Shown here in pieces: positions 23,748 to 32,564 of a stretch of DNA of 64,000 bases. The stretch lies in assembly GCA_019248085.1 (NCBI GenBank), contig JAEHHF010000002.1:1-64000 (forward strand), given 5' to 3'. The translations under genes were made by a program, and so were the position numbers. The notes beneath the pieces were generated by a model. That model saw only the letters and a program-made list of their open reading frames with translations, ran no database searches and was not told the DNA's origin. Origin of the DNA: Candidatus Dojkabacteria bacterium S2_J21 (GTDB lineage: Bacteria; Patescibacteria; Dojkabacteria; SC72). Within the stretch, counting starts at the first letter, position 1. Each line of letters begins with the position of its first letter.

Positions 23748-26700
23748 TTGTTTGTATTCCAGACTATCTGATATTCCTGATTCTTAGAAAGCTCAAATCT
23801 GCTTGTTAGTTGATTCTCAATACTGTTTAAGTTGCCAGAAGTTTCTACATTCCACGTCTCGGGATATGTAATGTCTAGTTTGTATGCATGAGCTATCTCT
23901 CCAGCTTGTTTGAAAATATCTAGATTTAGGAATATGTTTGAGTCATTAATCTCCAGTGGGAAACTTATTGTATTTGAGGCTCGTGTAATTCTGTATGCTA
24001 TCTCTAAGGTTTTTACAGTTTGTATTGGGACATTAAACCATCCTCCTATTACCTTGAATCCACCCTCCTTGTTAGTATCAAATTTATTGTCCTTCATTCC
24101 TCTGACCGAAAGCACGGTAGCGTTAGAAGGTAGGTATATTCTTTGATAGTTTATATAGTCGCCCTCAGGGTATGTAGTAGATTTGGATCCGTTCTCGGTA
24201 GAGATTGTGTATAAGAAATCTATGGTATCTGCATCTCGAATAGTTATAGCTAGATTGTAATTTTTGTTTAGGTATAGATTGGCTTTGTTCCCACCCCAGT
24301 TCCAATCTATGGATATTGGGGATTCATTATATCTCGAATCGAGCGATCCCGCCCAAGCCCTTGCGTTAAAGAAATCGTAAGCATCACTATTCTTGAAGGT
24401 TGCTTGAAGATGTTTCTCATCCAAGGAGTCCCCGAAGACAGCTCCAAGGGATATTAAATCACTAATATTCATTGAAAGAATTTTTGTAATAATCTGGTTC
24501 GCGAGATCTGCAAGGAATGTTGTTTTCTGGGTTGACCCTGGTGTAAATTCTTCATGCATTTGGAATATCTTTGAGTAGAGATTGGAACTTGTTATTATCT
24601 CTGTTTCTCCCGGAACCTCTATTCCACCCCATTTATCTAAAAGTTTCTGTATAAATGCAATGTCGATTGTTACGACACCATCAAGATCGTTGCCTTTGCC
24701 GAGTGCTTCGATGTATGGTTCTGCAGATACCTGTGTTTCTGTTAAATCAGGATACCAGTTGATTAGCGAGAATGGCCATGTGGTTATTCCCAATGCTTGT
24801 TGCATAGACTTAGGTGCGGGATATGTTTTACCTTGTGCCTTTAATGTTCCATCCGCATTGTATATATCATCCACAAACAATTCTCGAATTTGTCCTCCCT
24901 CTATTCCGACAATTCCATAGCTTGTTAACCATCCTCCAGTGCTTCGTAACTCTGATTCGTTCTGTAGAAGAATGAGATATCTTTGTCTTTCCGTAACTCC
25001 AAGGAGGTTTGGCAAGAACACGACAATATCTTGGAAGGTATCAGTGCCAACATTTAGCTGACTAATCATATCTTTTATCATGGAAATTTTGTCTCTAGTA
25101 AACGAAGGGAATTCATTGATATTTACCTGATTCATAATTCCATTCGCAAGAGAGATTTTGTATGCGGCTTCTTTTACTTTGTAACTATTGTCACCCATAG
25201 CATTAAGATACTGAGTATATTCTCTGGTGGTCTTTGGGGTAGATGATTGGAAGTCTACTGAGGGTTGAAACTCTCGAACATATTCTGAGAGTGGTGTTAT
25301 TGCACTAAGCATATTACTTGCACCATCTGTGGCATATTGTGCGCTTAGGAGTACCTGTGTAATGTTCTCATAGAGGGTATCCTTCCCTACTAGTTTAAAT
25401 GCCCATTGTAGATTATTTAAACTGTTAGACATTCTCTCAACGCTATTCTCAATTTGTAATATCTTCTTCTCACTTGTTGCTGAATCCATACTAAATATTG
25501 AACTTTGAAGATCCTTGGTAGTACTTGTTAGTATTATGAGGCCGAGGATAGTTCCAATTATTGGGTATATTAGAAAGTATGTAATCAGTGCTATACAGGC
25601 TGTAATCCCAGAAGTTTTCAGAATTTGTTTCCAGCTAATCTCTTTTCTTTCTTTCTTTGTATTTTTTTGATCTGAGATATGTGAGAAAGGACGAATTAAT
25701 TTGTCAAAGAATACCCCGAGCTTAGTCTTCGAAGTTTTTACATGTTCGACAACCTTCTTCTGTGGTTTATCTGCATAGTCCCAAGTTTTATCAATATCAT
25801 CATAGTAGGTATGGATTTGGTCAACCAAGGATTCTTCGAGAGTTATCTGTTGTGTCCACCCATATTTGGACGCATGTGGTGCTGGTACATACAGATCTTG
25901 TATGATAAAGTCCCTCCCAGGATTTTCGACGAATTTGATTGATTGAGCTTCAGTATTTAATTCTAGAAGCTTGTAAGCTACAGAGAGTGTAGTGTAGTTA
26001 TTCTTGTTAGCAAGGGTTATGACTTCGCCTTTGGTTTTATCCGAGAAGGTTAATTTCAAGATTCCATATATAGCATCTTTTTCATCTATTATATTGTGTA
26101 TATCTAATCCCTCACCCTTTATTGTTATTTGTGGTCTCTGAGTTGCATCTTTTACGAGGTTATGAATGATATCATTATCTATCTTTAGAACACCTTTCCC
26201 AAGGATTGTACCAAGTCTAAGGATTCTAATATTGAGGTCTGTTTTGTCTCTGAATTCTGCAGCTAGTGTCTCACAATATTTTTGTAATTCAATATTTGAG
26301 TATGGAGAAGGAGATGCCAACTTCATATTGTTTACCCTATTAGCCAATTCCCGATTTAGCGCCAAAGATGTTATTAGTGAGAATTTGGCATTATTCTTTC
26401 TAGCACTCTTTAATGATTCCTCTAGTGATCCTGCTTCTCTTATGAACTCCTTGCTATCGTATTCTTTAGAGACTAAAGCATTGTTTAAGAAGTAAAATAG
26501 ATAGTCATATCTTTTAATATTCTTAAATACACCATCTAAGCCTTTGAATTCAAAAAAATCTACTAATGGAGACCCTCTGAATTCAGAGATATATTTATTG
26601 GTTTGTGAATTGTAATTATCAATGATTATGACATGGCAACCTTGTTCTATTAGGGTTTTGGTTATCAGATAGCCGTGTCGATTACCACCATGTATTAGGA

Positions 26701-26749
26701 TGGAAACAGGTGTTTGCGCTTTTATTTTCTCTAATTTCGAATTGCTCAT
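23744..26749 (-). CDS. fusion of SDR/epimerase-like domain and DUF4012
   Basis: This 1001-residue protein has three parts. Residues 1 to about 320 are an extended-SDR (NAD-dependent epimerase) fold with dinucleotide motif ILIHGGNRHGYLI. A pair of membrane segments lies near 370-402. A large extracytoplasmic DUF4012 domain at about 590-900 carries LLQNESELRSTGGWL and LFVDDIYNADGTL. In the SDR half the Tyr of YxxxK is present (Y near 145) but the Lys is Glu (YSNIE), so epimerase activity is doubtful. DUF4012 proteins are widespread in CPR and often near glycan genes; their biochemical role is not settled. It lies 1 nt after the PEGA-protein gene, in one operon. Confidence 0.85.
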   Translation of the reverse strand: MSNSKLEKIKAQTPVSILIHGGNRHGYLITKTLIEQGCHVIIIDNYNSQTNKYISEFRGSPLVDFFEFKGLDGVFKNIKRYDYLFYFLNNALVSKEYDSKEFIREAGSLEESLKSARKNNAKFSLITSLALNRELANRVNNMKLASPSPYSNIELQKYCETLAAEFRDKTDLNIRILRLGTILGKGVLKIDNDIIHNLVKDATQRPQITIKGEGLDIHNIIDEKDAIYGILKLTFSDKTKGEVITLANKNNYTTLSVAYKLLELNTEAQSIKFVENPGRDFIIQDLYVPAPHASKYGWTQQITLEESLVDQIHTYYDDIDKTWDYADKPQKKVVEHVKTSKTKLGVFFDKLIRPFSHISDQKNTKKERKEISWKQILKTSGITACIALITYFLIYPIIGTILGLIILTSTTKDLQSSIFSMDSATSEKKILQIENSVERMSNSLNNLQWAFKLVGKDTLYENITQVLLSAQYATDGASNMLSAITPLSEYVREFQPSVDFQSSTPKTTREYTQYLNAMGDNSYKVKEAAYKISLANGIMNQVNINEFPSFTRDKISMIKDMISQLNVGTDTFQDIVVFLPNLLGVTERQRYLILLQNESELRSTGGWLTSYGIVGIEGGQIRELFVDDIYNADGTLKAQGKTYPAPKSMQQALGITTWPFSLINWYPDLTETQVSAEPYIEALGKGNDLDGVVTIDIAFIQKLLDKWGGIEVPGETEIITSSNLYSKIFQMHEEFTPGSTQKTTFLADLANQIITKILSMNISDLISLGAVFGDSLDEKHLQATFKNSDAYDFFNARAWAGSLDSRYNESPISIDWNWGGNKANLYLNKNYNLAITIRDADTIDFLYTISTENGSKSTTYPEGDYINYQRIYLPSNATVLSVRGMKDNKFDTNKEGGFKVIGGWFNVPIQTVKTLEIAYRITRASNTISFPLEINDSNIFLNLDIFKQAGEIAHAYKLDITYPETWNVETSGNLNSIENQLTSRFELSKNQEYQIVWNTNN

Positions 26750-26750
26750 A

Positions 26751-27395
26751 CTAATTACTTACTGTATCAAAATTAACAGGTATTGGGAAATGGTATGTCT
26801 TAAGATTTAACTGGTACCCAGCACGTACAAATACAGGGATTTCTATATCCTCGTACCCTACAGCGGAGACCTTTATCTGATATTGGTTGTCTCTCTGCTC
26901 TAAATTATTTACTGGAGCATTTCCGATATATTCTTTATCGATATATACCTTGGCATCTGTAGCAGAGCTTGTGATTGTAATTAATCCTTGCCCCGTAGCT
27001 GTATGTGGGACAGATGTGTAGTACAGGATGGTGCCGTTTAGGATACTTTCAGGACCAATCTCTAAATCTATTCTCGCGGAGGTATTCTTTGCTAACTCAA
27101 CCTCAAATATCTGTTTCTGATAGAATGTGTTGTCATCGGCGATCTTCTTTAGCTCAATAGTGTATTTCCCCTGTGGGAGATTCTCTACTGTGGTTGGTGT
27201 CTGTCCGTAATCTTTTCCATTTATTGCTATCAAGGCTTTTCCTTTCTCTGTTATTATTTCTATAGAAGTATTGTTGTAAAATCTTTTTACCAAAGGAATA
27301 TTCTCAAGAATTTTACCTAATGGGAGAAAGTACAAGATTATGGATACGATAATAATAGCGATTGCTATTATTAGGGCTGTTTTTCGATTTTTCAT
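26751..27395 (-). CDS. membrane-anchored PEGA-domain protein
   Basis: This 214-residue protein has an N-terminal membrane helix (residues 8-25) followed by two PEGA-type repeats outside the membrane. The first is GKDYGQTPTTVENLPQGKYT and the second contains VYIDKEYIGNAPVNNL, with YQIKVSAVGYEDIEIPV. PEGA domains are beta-sandwiches in surface proteins. TATAAT (minus strand, 27403-27408) ends 7 nt before the ATG, giving a leaderless start for this gene and the downstream DUF4012 fusion. Confidence 0.85.
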   Translation of the reverse strand: MKNRKTALIIAIAIIIVSIILYFLPLGKILENIPLVKRFYNNTSIEIITEKGKALIAINGKDYGQTPTTVENLPQGKYTIELKKIADDNTFYQKQIFEVELAKNTSARIDLEIGPESILNGTILYYTSVPHTATGQGLITITSSATDAKVYIDKEYIGNAPVNNLEQRDNQYQIKVSAVGYEDIEIPVFVRAGYQLNLKTYHFPIPVNFDTVSN

Positions 27396-27435
27396 TATCT
27401 AGATTATATTAGTACTACCAATATTTGTCTAGAAA

Positions 27436-28647
27436 TTAGTAAGAGTATTTTGATTCAGGAGATTTTTCTTTAACTTTTTTCTCTTTATGTCTTGAAGCCT
27501 TAATATTGGCAACGACAATAAAGACAATACCAATAGATGTTCCAAAGATAAGGGCGAAGTATCGTATAGCACCAGTACTCAGGATAGCGAGAGAACCAAT
27601 GAGTAGTGTCATAGCCATTTCCAACAAAACAATCTGTCTTCTTGTAAGGTCAAGTTTTATTAATTGATGATGCAGATGATTTGTATCATTTATTCTTAAC
27701 AAATCTAAGAGATTTTTTGGTTTGTATGTTAAAAGCCTCTTGAGGATTACATATATAAAGTCAACGAGAGGAATCAATAACAACATGATTGTCGTTGAAA
27801 GTTTTGCATCTGCGACAATAGCGAGAATACAAATTAAGAAGCCATACAATGTTTTTCCTGAGGAGCCAGACATAATCCTCTGGGGTGGGAATGCAAATAG
27901 AAAGAATATCAAAAGAGCTCCTGCAGCTACTATACTTAATACTGCAGAGAAAGGTGCTACATATCTGATTGCGATGATAAAGATTAAGGCAAAGATTGTA
28001 AAAGAGTTTGCCTCAATTATCCCTGGGGATCCAGCAGTCCACTTTACTGCGTTGATGCACATTAATATCCACACGAAGAGTATTATATCTCCTGGAAGTG
28101 CCAATGATTGTTGTAGGCCAATAAGGGAGAAGTTAAAGGTATATAAATCAATATTGATATTAAAGAATGAGAGGTTCTCTAGATTTATGACAGAGAATAC
28201 GATTATTAGTGCTGCAAGTATTTGGTATGCGAGTTGTGACTTTGCGGGAAGATTGAAAACATCGTCTAACGTAGAGCCAATTATTAATACTAAGGTTGCT
28301 ATTATAATTGGAATTGTAAAACTATCCAGCTTGAAAAATACAACCATAGCAATTAATACAGGGAGGGTCACAGCAAGACCTCCTAGTGCGGGTGTAATCC
28401 CTTCGTGGAGGGCTTTCTCAGGATTATCAAATTCCTTATGGTTCTTTTTTATCCCTGGTTTATATGTAATGTCATGTTTTAGAGCTATCTGCCCAATTAC
28501 GGGTGTTAATATAAATGCCAGGATTACACCCATGAGGAATAATGGTGCATACTCAAGGTATTTTAAATATACTCCTCCATTCAGTTGGGAAAACATAGGT
28601 AGGTTTAGAAGTCTATTTAAAAGTTCTGATGCTGTTGAAAAATCCAT
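27436..28647 (-). CDS. WecA/MraY-family (GT4) membrane protein lacking catalytic residues
   Basis: This 403-residue protein has about 10-11 membrane segments and the overall plan of polyprenyl-phosphate sugar-phosphate transferases: GGLAVTLPVLI, LIIGSTLDDVFNLPAKSQLA (the DD pair is kept, about residue 128), and the C-terminal HLHHQLIKLDLTRRQ (about 325). Key active-site motifs are altered. NAVNxxDGxDGLA is NAVKWTAGSPG (about 200-210), losing both Asp. FMGDTGS is IMSGSSGK (about 256-263), losing the Mg-binding Asp. It is therefore probably not an active transferase, or uses different chemistry. It sits between a small membrane protein and PEGA/DUF4012 envelope genes. Confidence 0.85.
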   Translation of the reverse strand: MDFSTASELLNRLLNLPMFSQLNGGVYLKYLEYAPLFLMGVILAFILTPVIGQIALKHDITYKPGIKKNHKEFDNPEKALHEGITPALGGLAVTLPVLIAMVVFFKLDSFTIPIIIATLVLIIGSTLDDVFNLPAKSQLAYQILAALIIVFSVINLENLSFFNINIDLYTFNFSLIGLQQSLALPGDIILFVWILMCINAVKWTAGSPGIIEANSFTIFALIFIIAIRYVAPFSAVLSIVAAGALLIFFLFAFPPQRIMSGSSGKTLYGFLICILAIVADAKLSTTIMLLLIPLVDFIYVILKRLLTYKPKNLLDLLRINDTNHLHHQLIKLDLTRRQIVLLEMAMTLLIGSLAILSTGAIRYFALIFGTSIGIVFIVVANIKASRHKEKKVKEKSPESKYSY

Positions 28648-28651
28648 ATTA

Positions 28652-29119
28652 TCAATTAATAGTTAAGTGAATTAGGATAATAGAACCGGAGACACAAGCG
28701 AGTAGTGTACAAAGCAGAATAAATCTCGTTAGCACCTTTTCTTTATTGTAATATTTTATTGTTGCTATGATGCCAATTATTATACTAATCAAAGAAATCA
28801 GGGGGATAATATAGAGGAGATTTCGATCTGCTAATCTGCTCTCAGGAGTTAAGTTATAATTCAAAATTGGGGTCAAAAGTGGGAATCTATCTATATTCTT
28901 ATATAACCAAAACCCTTGCTGCAGCAGCATTATAGCGTCAAAAACCACAACAAACCAAAAGAATGTATCTTTCAGGAATTTTCTTACCTCGAACTGTAGG
29001 ATCATGACATCTGTTTTCCCTTTAATCTTTAATATCTTGTTTTTAAAGGGATCTTTAATTCCTAAGTCCAACTGTTTAACCTCCTGTTTAGGAGGGATCT
29101 GTTTTTTAACTCGCTTCAT
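28652..29119 (-). CDS. hypothetical membrane protein
   Basis: This 155-residue protein has a charged cytoplasmic N-terminus of about 50 residues and three predicted membrane segments (about 55-75, 98-117 and 130-152). No family is recognised. It precedes the degenerate WecA-like gene by 4 nt, in the same operon. TATAAT (minus strand, 29126-29131) ends 6 nt before the ATG, implying a leaderless operon transcript. Confidence 0.72.
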   Translation of the reverse strand: MKRVKKQIPPKQEVKQLDLGIKDPFKNKILKIKGKTDVMILQFEVRKFLKDTFFWFVVVFDAIMLLQQGFWLYKNIDRFPLLTPILNYNLTPESRLADRNLLYIIPLISLISIIIGIIATIKYYNKEKVLTRFILLCTLLACVSGSIILIHLTIN

Positions 29120-29138
29120 GCATGAATTATATCAAAGT

Positions 29139-29879
29139 CTAGGACAAGTTAGTAAATATCTGCATATATTGTTCTAGAGTAAGTTCTTGCGGTCGTTTGT
29201 TCATCAATTCCTCAAAGTTTGAGCAAGAAGATATATTTTTTAGATTATTTCTTAATGTTTTTCTCGGAGATCTGAAGCAATGTTCTACGAAACGATTGAA
29301 TTTAGCTGCATCTATGGTGGGTTTCTCTAACAATGGAGTAAATTGTATAAAGCTACTTATAACTTTGGGTTGTGGCAGGAATGATCCAGGGCTTATATCA
29401 AGTAATTTCTTTGTCTTGGCAAACAATTGTGTCCTAAGCGAGACAATATTTGAATTTGGTGCCTTTGCCGTATATTTTTCTGCAACTTCCTTCTGAACAA
29501 TGAAATAACAGCCACTATTAAAGAATTCTGAGGACATTATCTTTTGGATGATGAGTTTACTTACGTTGTAGGGGAGAGATCCGAAGAATACAATATTTTT
29601 CTCTTTGGAGGGTATTAATTCCTTGAAATCCCAATCGAGGAAATCCTTATTCAATACTATTGCGTTAGAGAAGGTATTCTTTAGGCCTTCCGATAGCGAA
29701 TCGTCCTTCTCAACCAAGAGAAGATTTTGTGATATTTTTGACAATTTCTGTGTAAAGAATCCCCTTCCAGGGCCTATTTCCACGATTATGTCTGCAGGTG
29801 TTAATGCAACATAAGAGATAATTTTTTCTCCCAAATTTTCATTAACAAAGAAGTTCTGACCAAGTGATTTTTTTATCAT
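29139..29879 (-). CDS. rsmA: 16S rRNA dimethyladenosine transferase (RsmA/KsgA)
   Basis: This 246-residue SAM-dependent enzyme dimethylates two adjacent adenines in the helix 45 loop of 16S rRNA. Motifs are KKSLGQNFFVNENL, IIVEIGPGRGFFTQKL (SAM site), VFFGSLPYNVSKLIIQ (the NLPY-type catalytic motif, here SLPY) and C-terminal FRSPRKTLRNNL. The Asn of NLPY is Ser here; the adenine-stacking Pro-Tyr is kept. It is placed just after the methyltransferase-zinc-ribbon gene on the same strand. Confidence 0.92.
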   Translation of the reverse strand: MIKKSLGQNFFVNENLGEKIISYVALTPADIIVEIGPGRGFFTQKLSKISQNLLLVEKDDSLSEGLKNTFSNAIVLNKDFLDWDFKELIPSKEKNIVFFGSLPYNVSKLIIQKIMSSEFFNSGCYFIVQKEVAEKYTAKAPNSNIVSLRTQLFAKTKKLLDISPGSFLPQPKVISSFIQFTPLLEKPTIDAAKFNRFVEHCFRSPRKTLRNNLKNISSCSNFEELMNKRPQELTLEQYMQIFTNLS

Positions 29880-29881
29880 AG

Positions 29882-30814
29882 TTAATCAATTCTAAAATCC
29901 CAGATATTTTCCTCTTTTACGTATCGTTTATCACAATGTTTGCATGTTGCATATGTATCTCTGAAATCAAGATCGCCAAAGCATTTAGGGCATACGAGAA
30001 CATCCTTTAAAGTATCTGTTTTCACGACGAAATTTTCCTTGCTCTCTTTTAATGTCGTTTCGAATACTACGCTAGGAGGAATATTGGTTGTCCTTAGTAT
30101 TGGCTGGAGCATATTCTCTAGTTTTATCATCTTACTATCTCCTAATATCTTCTTAAAGAACCCAGATCTTAGATATGAACACCCGTATTTACCTTTTACC
30201 TCAAAATTCTCTGATTTTAACAGGTCGGAGATATACTGAGGATGGAAATTCAAGAAAAGTGCTTCTTCGCCTGCTTTTGTACCTTCAAAGTTCTTAGCGG
30301 TAGGTTGCTGGTATGGTTCTTTCGAGAAGAATTTAAAATCCAAATGAAGAATTGCCCTTAGGGAGGCCTTTAGATTGACCTTGTTAGCAAATTCTTGTAC
30401 ATATACAGAATCGGTGTGCATTACCCTTTTGAGCTCTTTAAAGTACCCCTGGGGCTCTGAGATGTGGTGCAAAACTCTTACCATCAATCCTCCATCGCAT
30501 ATGTTGTCTCGAAATGGCATATGATATGCATTTGCAGCTATTAGCTCTATATCCGGAAAACTTTTTTTGATTATGTTGTAGTTCTTCTGCAGCGTTTTAA
30601 GTGAGTAGTCTAGAATTACCGGGTGCAGGTAGTTGTTGTAGTATGTAGAAGTTAGCCTCCCATACGACCCTCCTATATCTATAAACCAATCACCTTTCTT
30701 TTGCTTAAAAATGCCTTGTAAAAGATGTTGCTCTGCTTGATCTTCATATTGTCTAGATTTCCAGTATTGGGAGTAGTCATAATCAAAAAAATCGTAATTT
30801 GAAACCTCAATCAT
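29882..30814 (-). CDS. SAM methyltransferase with C-terminal zinc ribbon
   Basis: This 310-residue methyltransferase has a SAM-binding core (WFIDIGGSYGRLTSTYY near residues 42-58, CDGGLMVRVLHHISEPQGY) with a C-terminal Trm112-like ribbon, CPKCFGDLDF and CKHCDKRYV (about 277-300). The ribbon resembles Trm112-type activators that are usually separate subunits or fused to methyltransferases. The substrate is unknown. It overlaps the dnaG 3' end by 8 nt and is followed after 2 nt by rsmA, so all three are co-transcribed. Confidence 0.82.
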   Translation of the reverse strand: MIEVSNYDFFDYDYSQYWKSRQYEDQAEQHLLQGIFKQKKGDWFIDIGGSYGRLTSTYYNNYLHPVILDYSLKTLQKNYNIIKKSFPDIELIAANAYHMPFRDNICDGGLMVRVLHHISEPQGYFKELKRVMHTDSVYVQEFANKVNLKASLRAILHLDFKFFSKEPYQQPTAKNFEGTKAGEEALFLNFHPQYISDLLKSENFEVKGKYGCSYLRSGFFKKILGDSKMIKLENMLQPILRTTNIPPSVVFETTLKESKENFVVKTDTLKDVLVCPKCFGDLDFRDTYATCKHCDKRYVKEENIWDFRID

Positions 30815-32528
30815 TGGTATTTTCTTTCAAAAGTTTAGTTAATCTAAGCATCTTCTTGAGTAATCTGTCTGTCTTCGTTGTATCATTACTTTCTTCTGCT
30901 ATGGCTATTTTAACACTTAATGCTTTCTGTTGTCTTGTGAGATATTGTTTCCTTAGCCGCTTAGTTAACTTAACCAATTGCTGCTCAATATCCTCGTCAA
31001 TCTCTGTAGATCGAAAGATAATATCTTCCATGAAGATCCTTTTCTCTGAGTCATCGTCAAAAAGCTTCGCAATTTCTCCCATATCGGTTTTCCCAGAATG
31101 TTTAATAGTAAGGTACATTTCTCTTAATATAGGGGAAGAAATATACCAGCTAGGAATGAAAATATTTTTAGATCTGTCCTTTCTGAATATTAATAGTTGC
31201 AGATATGTTTTCTCTAGTAAATTTATATCGGCTTTCACGAGAAAGCCTTTAGTATTTTGTAGAAAAGGTTTACTATTGGATAATGAAGAAACACTTGTCC
31301 CTAGGTCTATTTTGCCAATTTGTTTGATCTTTTCAGTGTAGTGATTTTGTAGGATTTGGTTGGTTACATGAGAAAGCAGCTCCTTGACGAAGTTTTGTGT
31401 ATTGGATAGGTCCGATAGTTCGGTGAGATCCTTGTCTTTTATGAAATTTGAAAAGATATATGAGAATGCTTCCTGTTTTTGTTCAATCAGTTCTACTATT
31501 AACTTTGGTTCTTTCTGTAGCATCTCATCTATATCTTTGTATGGGGATGAATTTGTAGCATATGGATAGAGATTGAGCTCTGAGGCCAGTTTGAAGGCAC
31601 GAATTACAGCTGCTTGGCCTGCGTTATCACTGTCAAAGAAGAAAAGTATATTTTTGCTCAGTTTTGACACATTTTCCAGCTGTTCTTTTGTTAAACCGGT
31701 TCCAAGTGGTGCCACGATGTTCTTAATACCATGTTGGTGAGCAGAGATGACATCGGTTTGCCCTTCACAAAGTATTGCTAAATCAAGCTTCCTAATCTCT
31801 TGCCTTGATTCGTATTGTGCGAAGAGATTATCCTTTTTATGGAATATTGGAGTATCTGGAGAGTTCATATATTTTGGACCGTAATCATTTCCTGGAAGTA
31901 CTCTTCCAGAGAAACCAATAACGGAACCCTTGGCGGACCTTATAGGAAACATAATTCTGTCGTAGAATTTTTCCTTGATTTTACCCTCTTTATTAACAAA
32001 AAGTCCCGAATCTATGAGTTCTTGGTTTGTAAATTTGCCATGCGCATCTATATACTCAAGTAGTTTCGGGTATTTTGGAGAATATCCAATGCCAAATTGT
32101 TTAATGGATTCCTGAGAAAAGCCTCTCTGCTTAATATATTCACGGGCTACGGAATCTGTTTTAAGTTCCTTGTAGTAATACTTTGTAGCTAAATAGTTGA
32201 TCTCTTCTAATCTAGAATATTTTGGATTTTTCTTGAACTGTTTGAGTTCTACTCCGGCTTCTTTTGCTAATTTATCCAATGCTTCTGGGAAATCGATATT
32301 CTCTATTTTTTGTACGAAATTGAAGATATCTCCTGTTTCTCCACAACCGAAACATTTATATCTCTGTATATCTGGACTGACAATGAATGATGGAGTCTTT
32401 TCGTGATGGAAAGGGCAAAGTCCGGAGAAATTCTTCCCTGCCTGCCTTAAGGGTACATATTTTTCTATTACCTGGGCAATGTCGAGCCTATTTTTTATCT
32501 CTTCTATTTGATTAGAATCTGTATCCAT
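30807..32528 (-). CDS. dnaG: DNA primase
   Basis: This 573-residue primase makes RNA primers for replication. The N-terminal zinc ribbon has CPFHHEKTPSF and CFGCGETGDIF (about residues 38-65). The catalytic core has IMFPIRSAKGSVIGFSGRVL and the TOPRIM motifs LAILCEGQTDVISAHQHG and FFFDSDNAGQAA. The C-terminal helicase-binding region is divergent. TATAAT (minus strand, 32539-32544) ends 10 nt before the ATG. Its last bases overlap the next gene, and the stop is TGA. Confidence 0.96.
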   Translation of the reverse strand: MDTDSNQIEEIKNRLDIAQVIEKYVPLRQAGKNFSGLCPFHHEKTPSFIVSPDIQRYKCFGCGETGDIFNFVQKIENIDFPEALDKLAKEAGVELKQFKKNPKYSRLEEINYLATKYYYKELKTDSVAREYIKQRGFSQESIKQFGIGYSPKYPKLLEYIDAHGKFTNQELIDSGLFVNKEGKIKEKFYDRIMFPIRSAKGSVIGFSGRVLPGNDYGPKYMNSPDTPIFHKKDNLFAQYESRQEIRKLDLAILCEGQTDVISAHQHGIKNIVAPLGTGLTKEQLENVSKLSKNILFFFDSDNAGQAAVIRAFKLASELNLYPYATNSSPYKDIDEMLQKEPKLIVELIEQKQEAFSYIFSNFIKDKDLTELSDLSNTQNFVKELLSHVTNQILQNHYTEKIKQIGKIDLGTSVSSLSNSKPFLQNTKGFLVKADINLLEKTYLQLLIFRKDRSKNIFIPSWYISSPILREMYLTIKHSGKTDMGEIAKLFDDDSEKRIFMEDIIFRSTEIDEDIEQQLVKLTKRLRKQYLTRQQKALSVKIAIAEESNDTTKTDRLLKKMLRLTKLLKENTND

Positions 32529-32564
32529 ACTGTAATTGATTATAGCATCTTACTAGAGGAAGTT

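Noticed and set aside
27722..28666. 314-codon frame antisense to the WecA-like gene
   Set aside because: The minus-strand protein has a coherent membrane pattern and family motifs; the plus frame is a codon-composition shadow.
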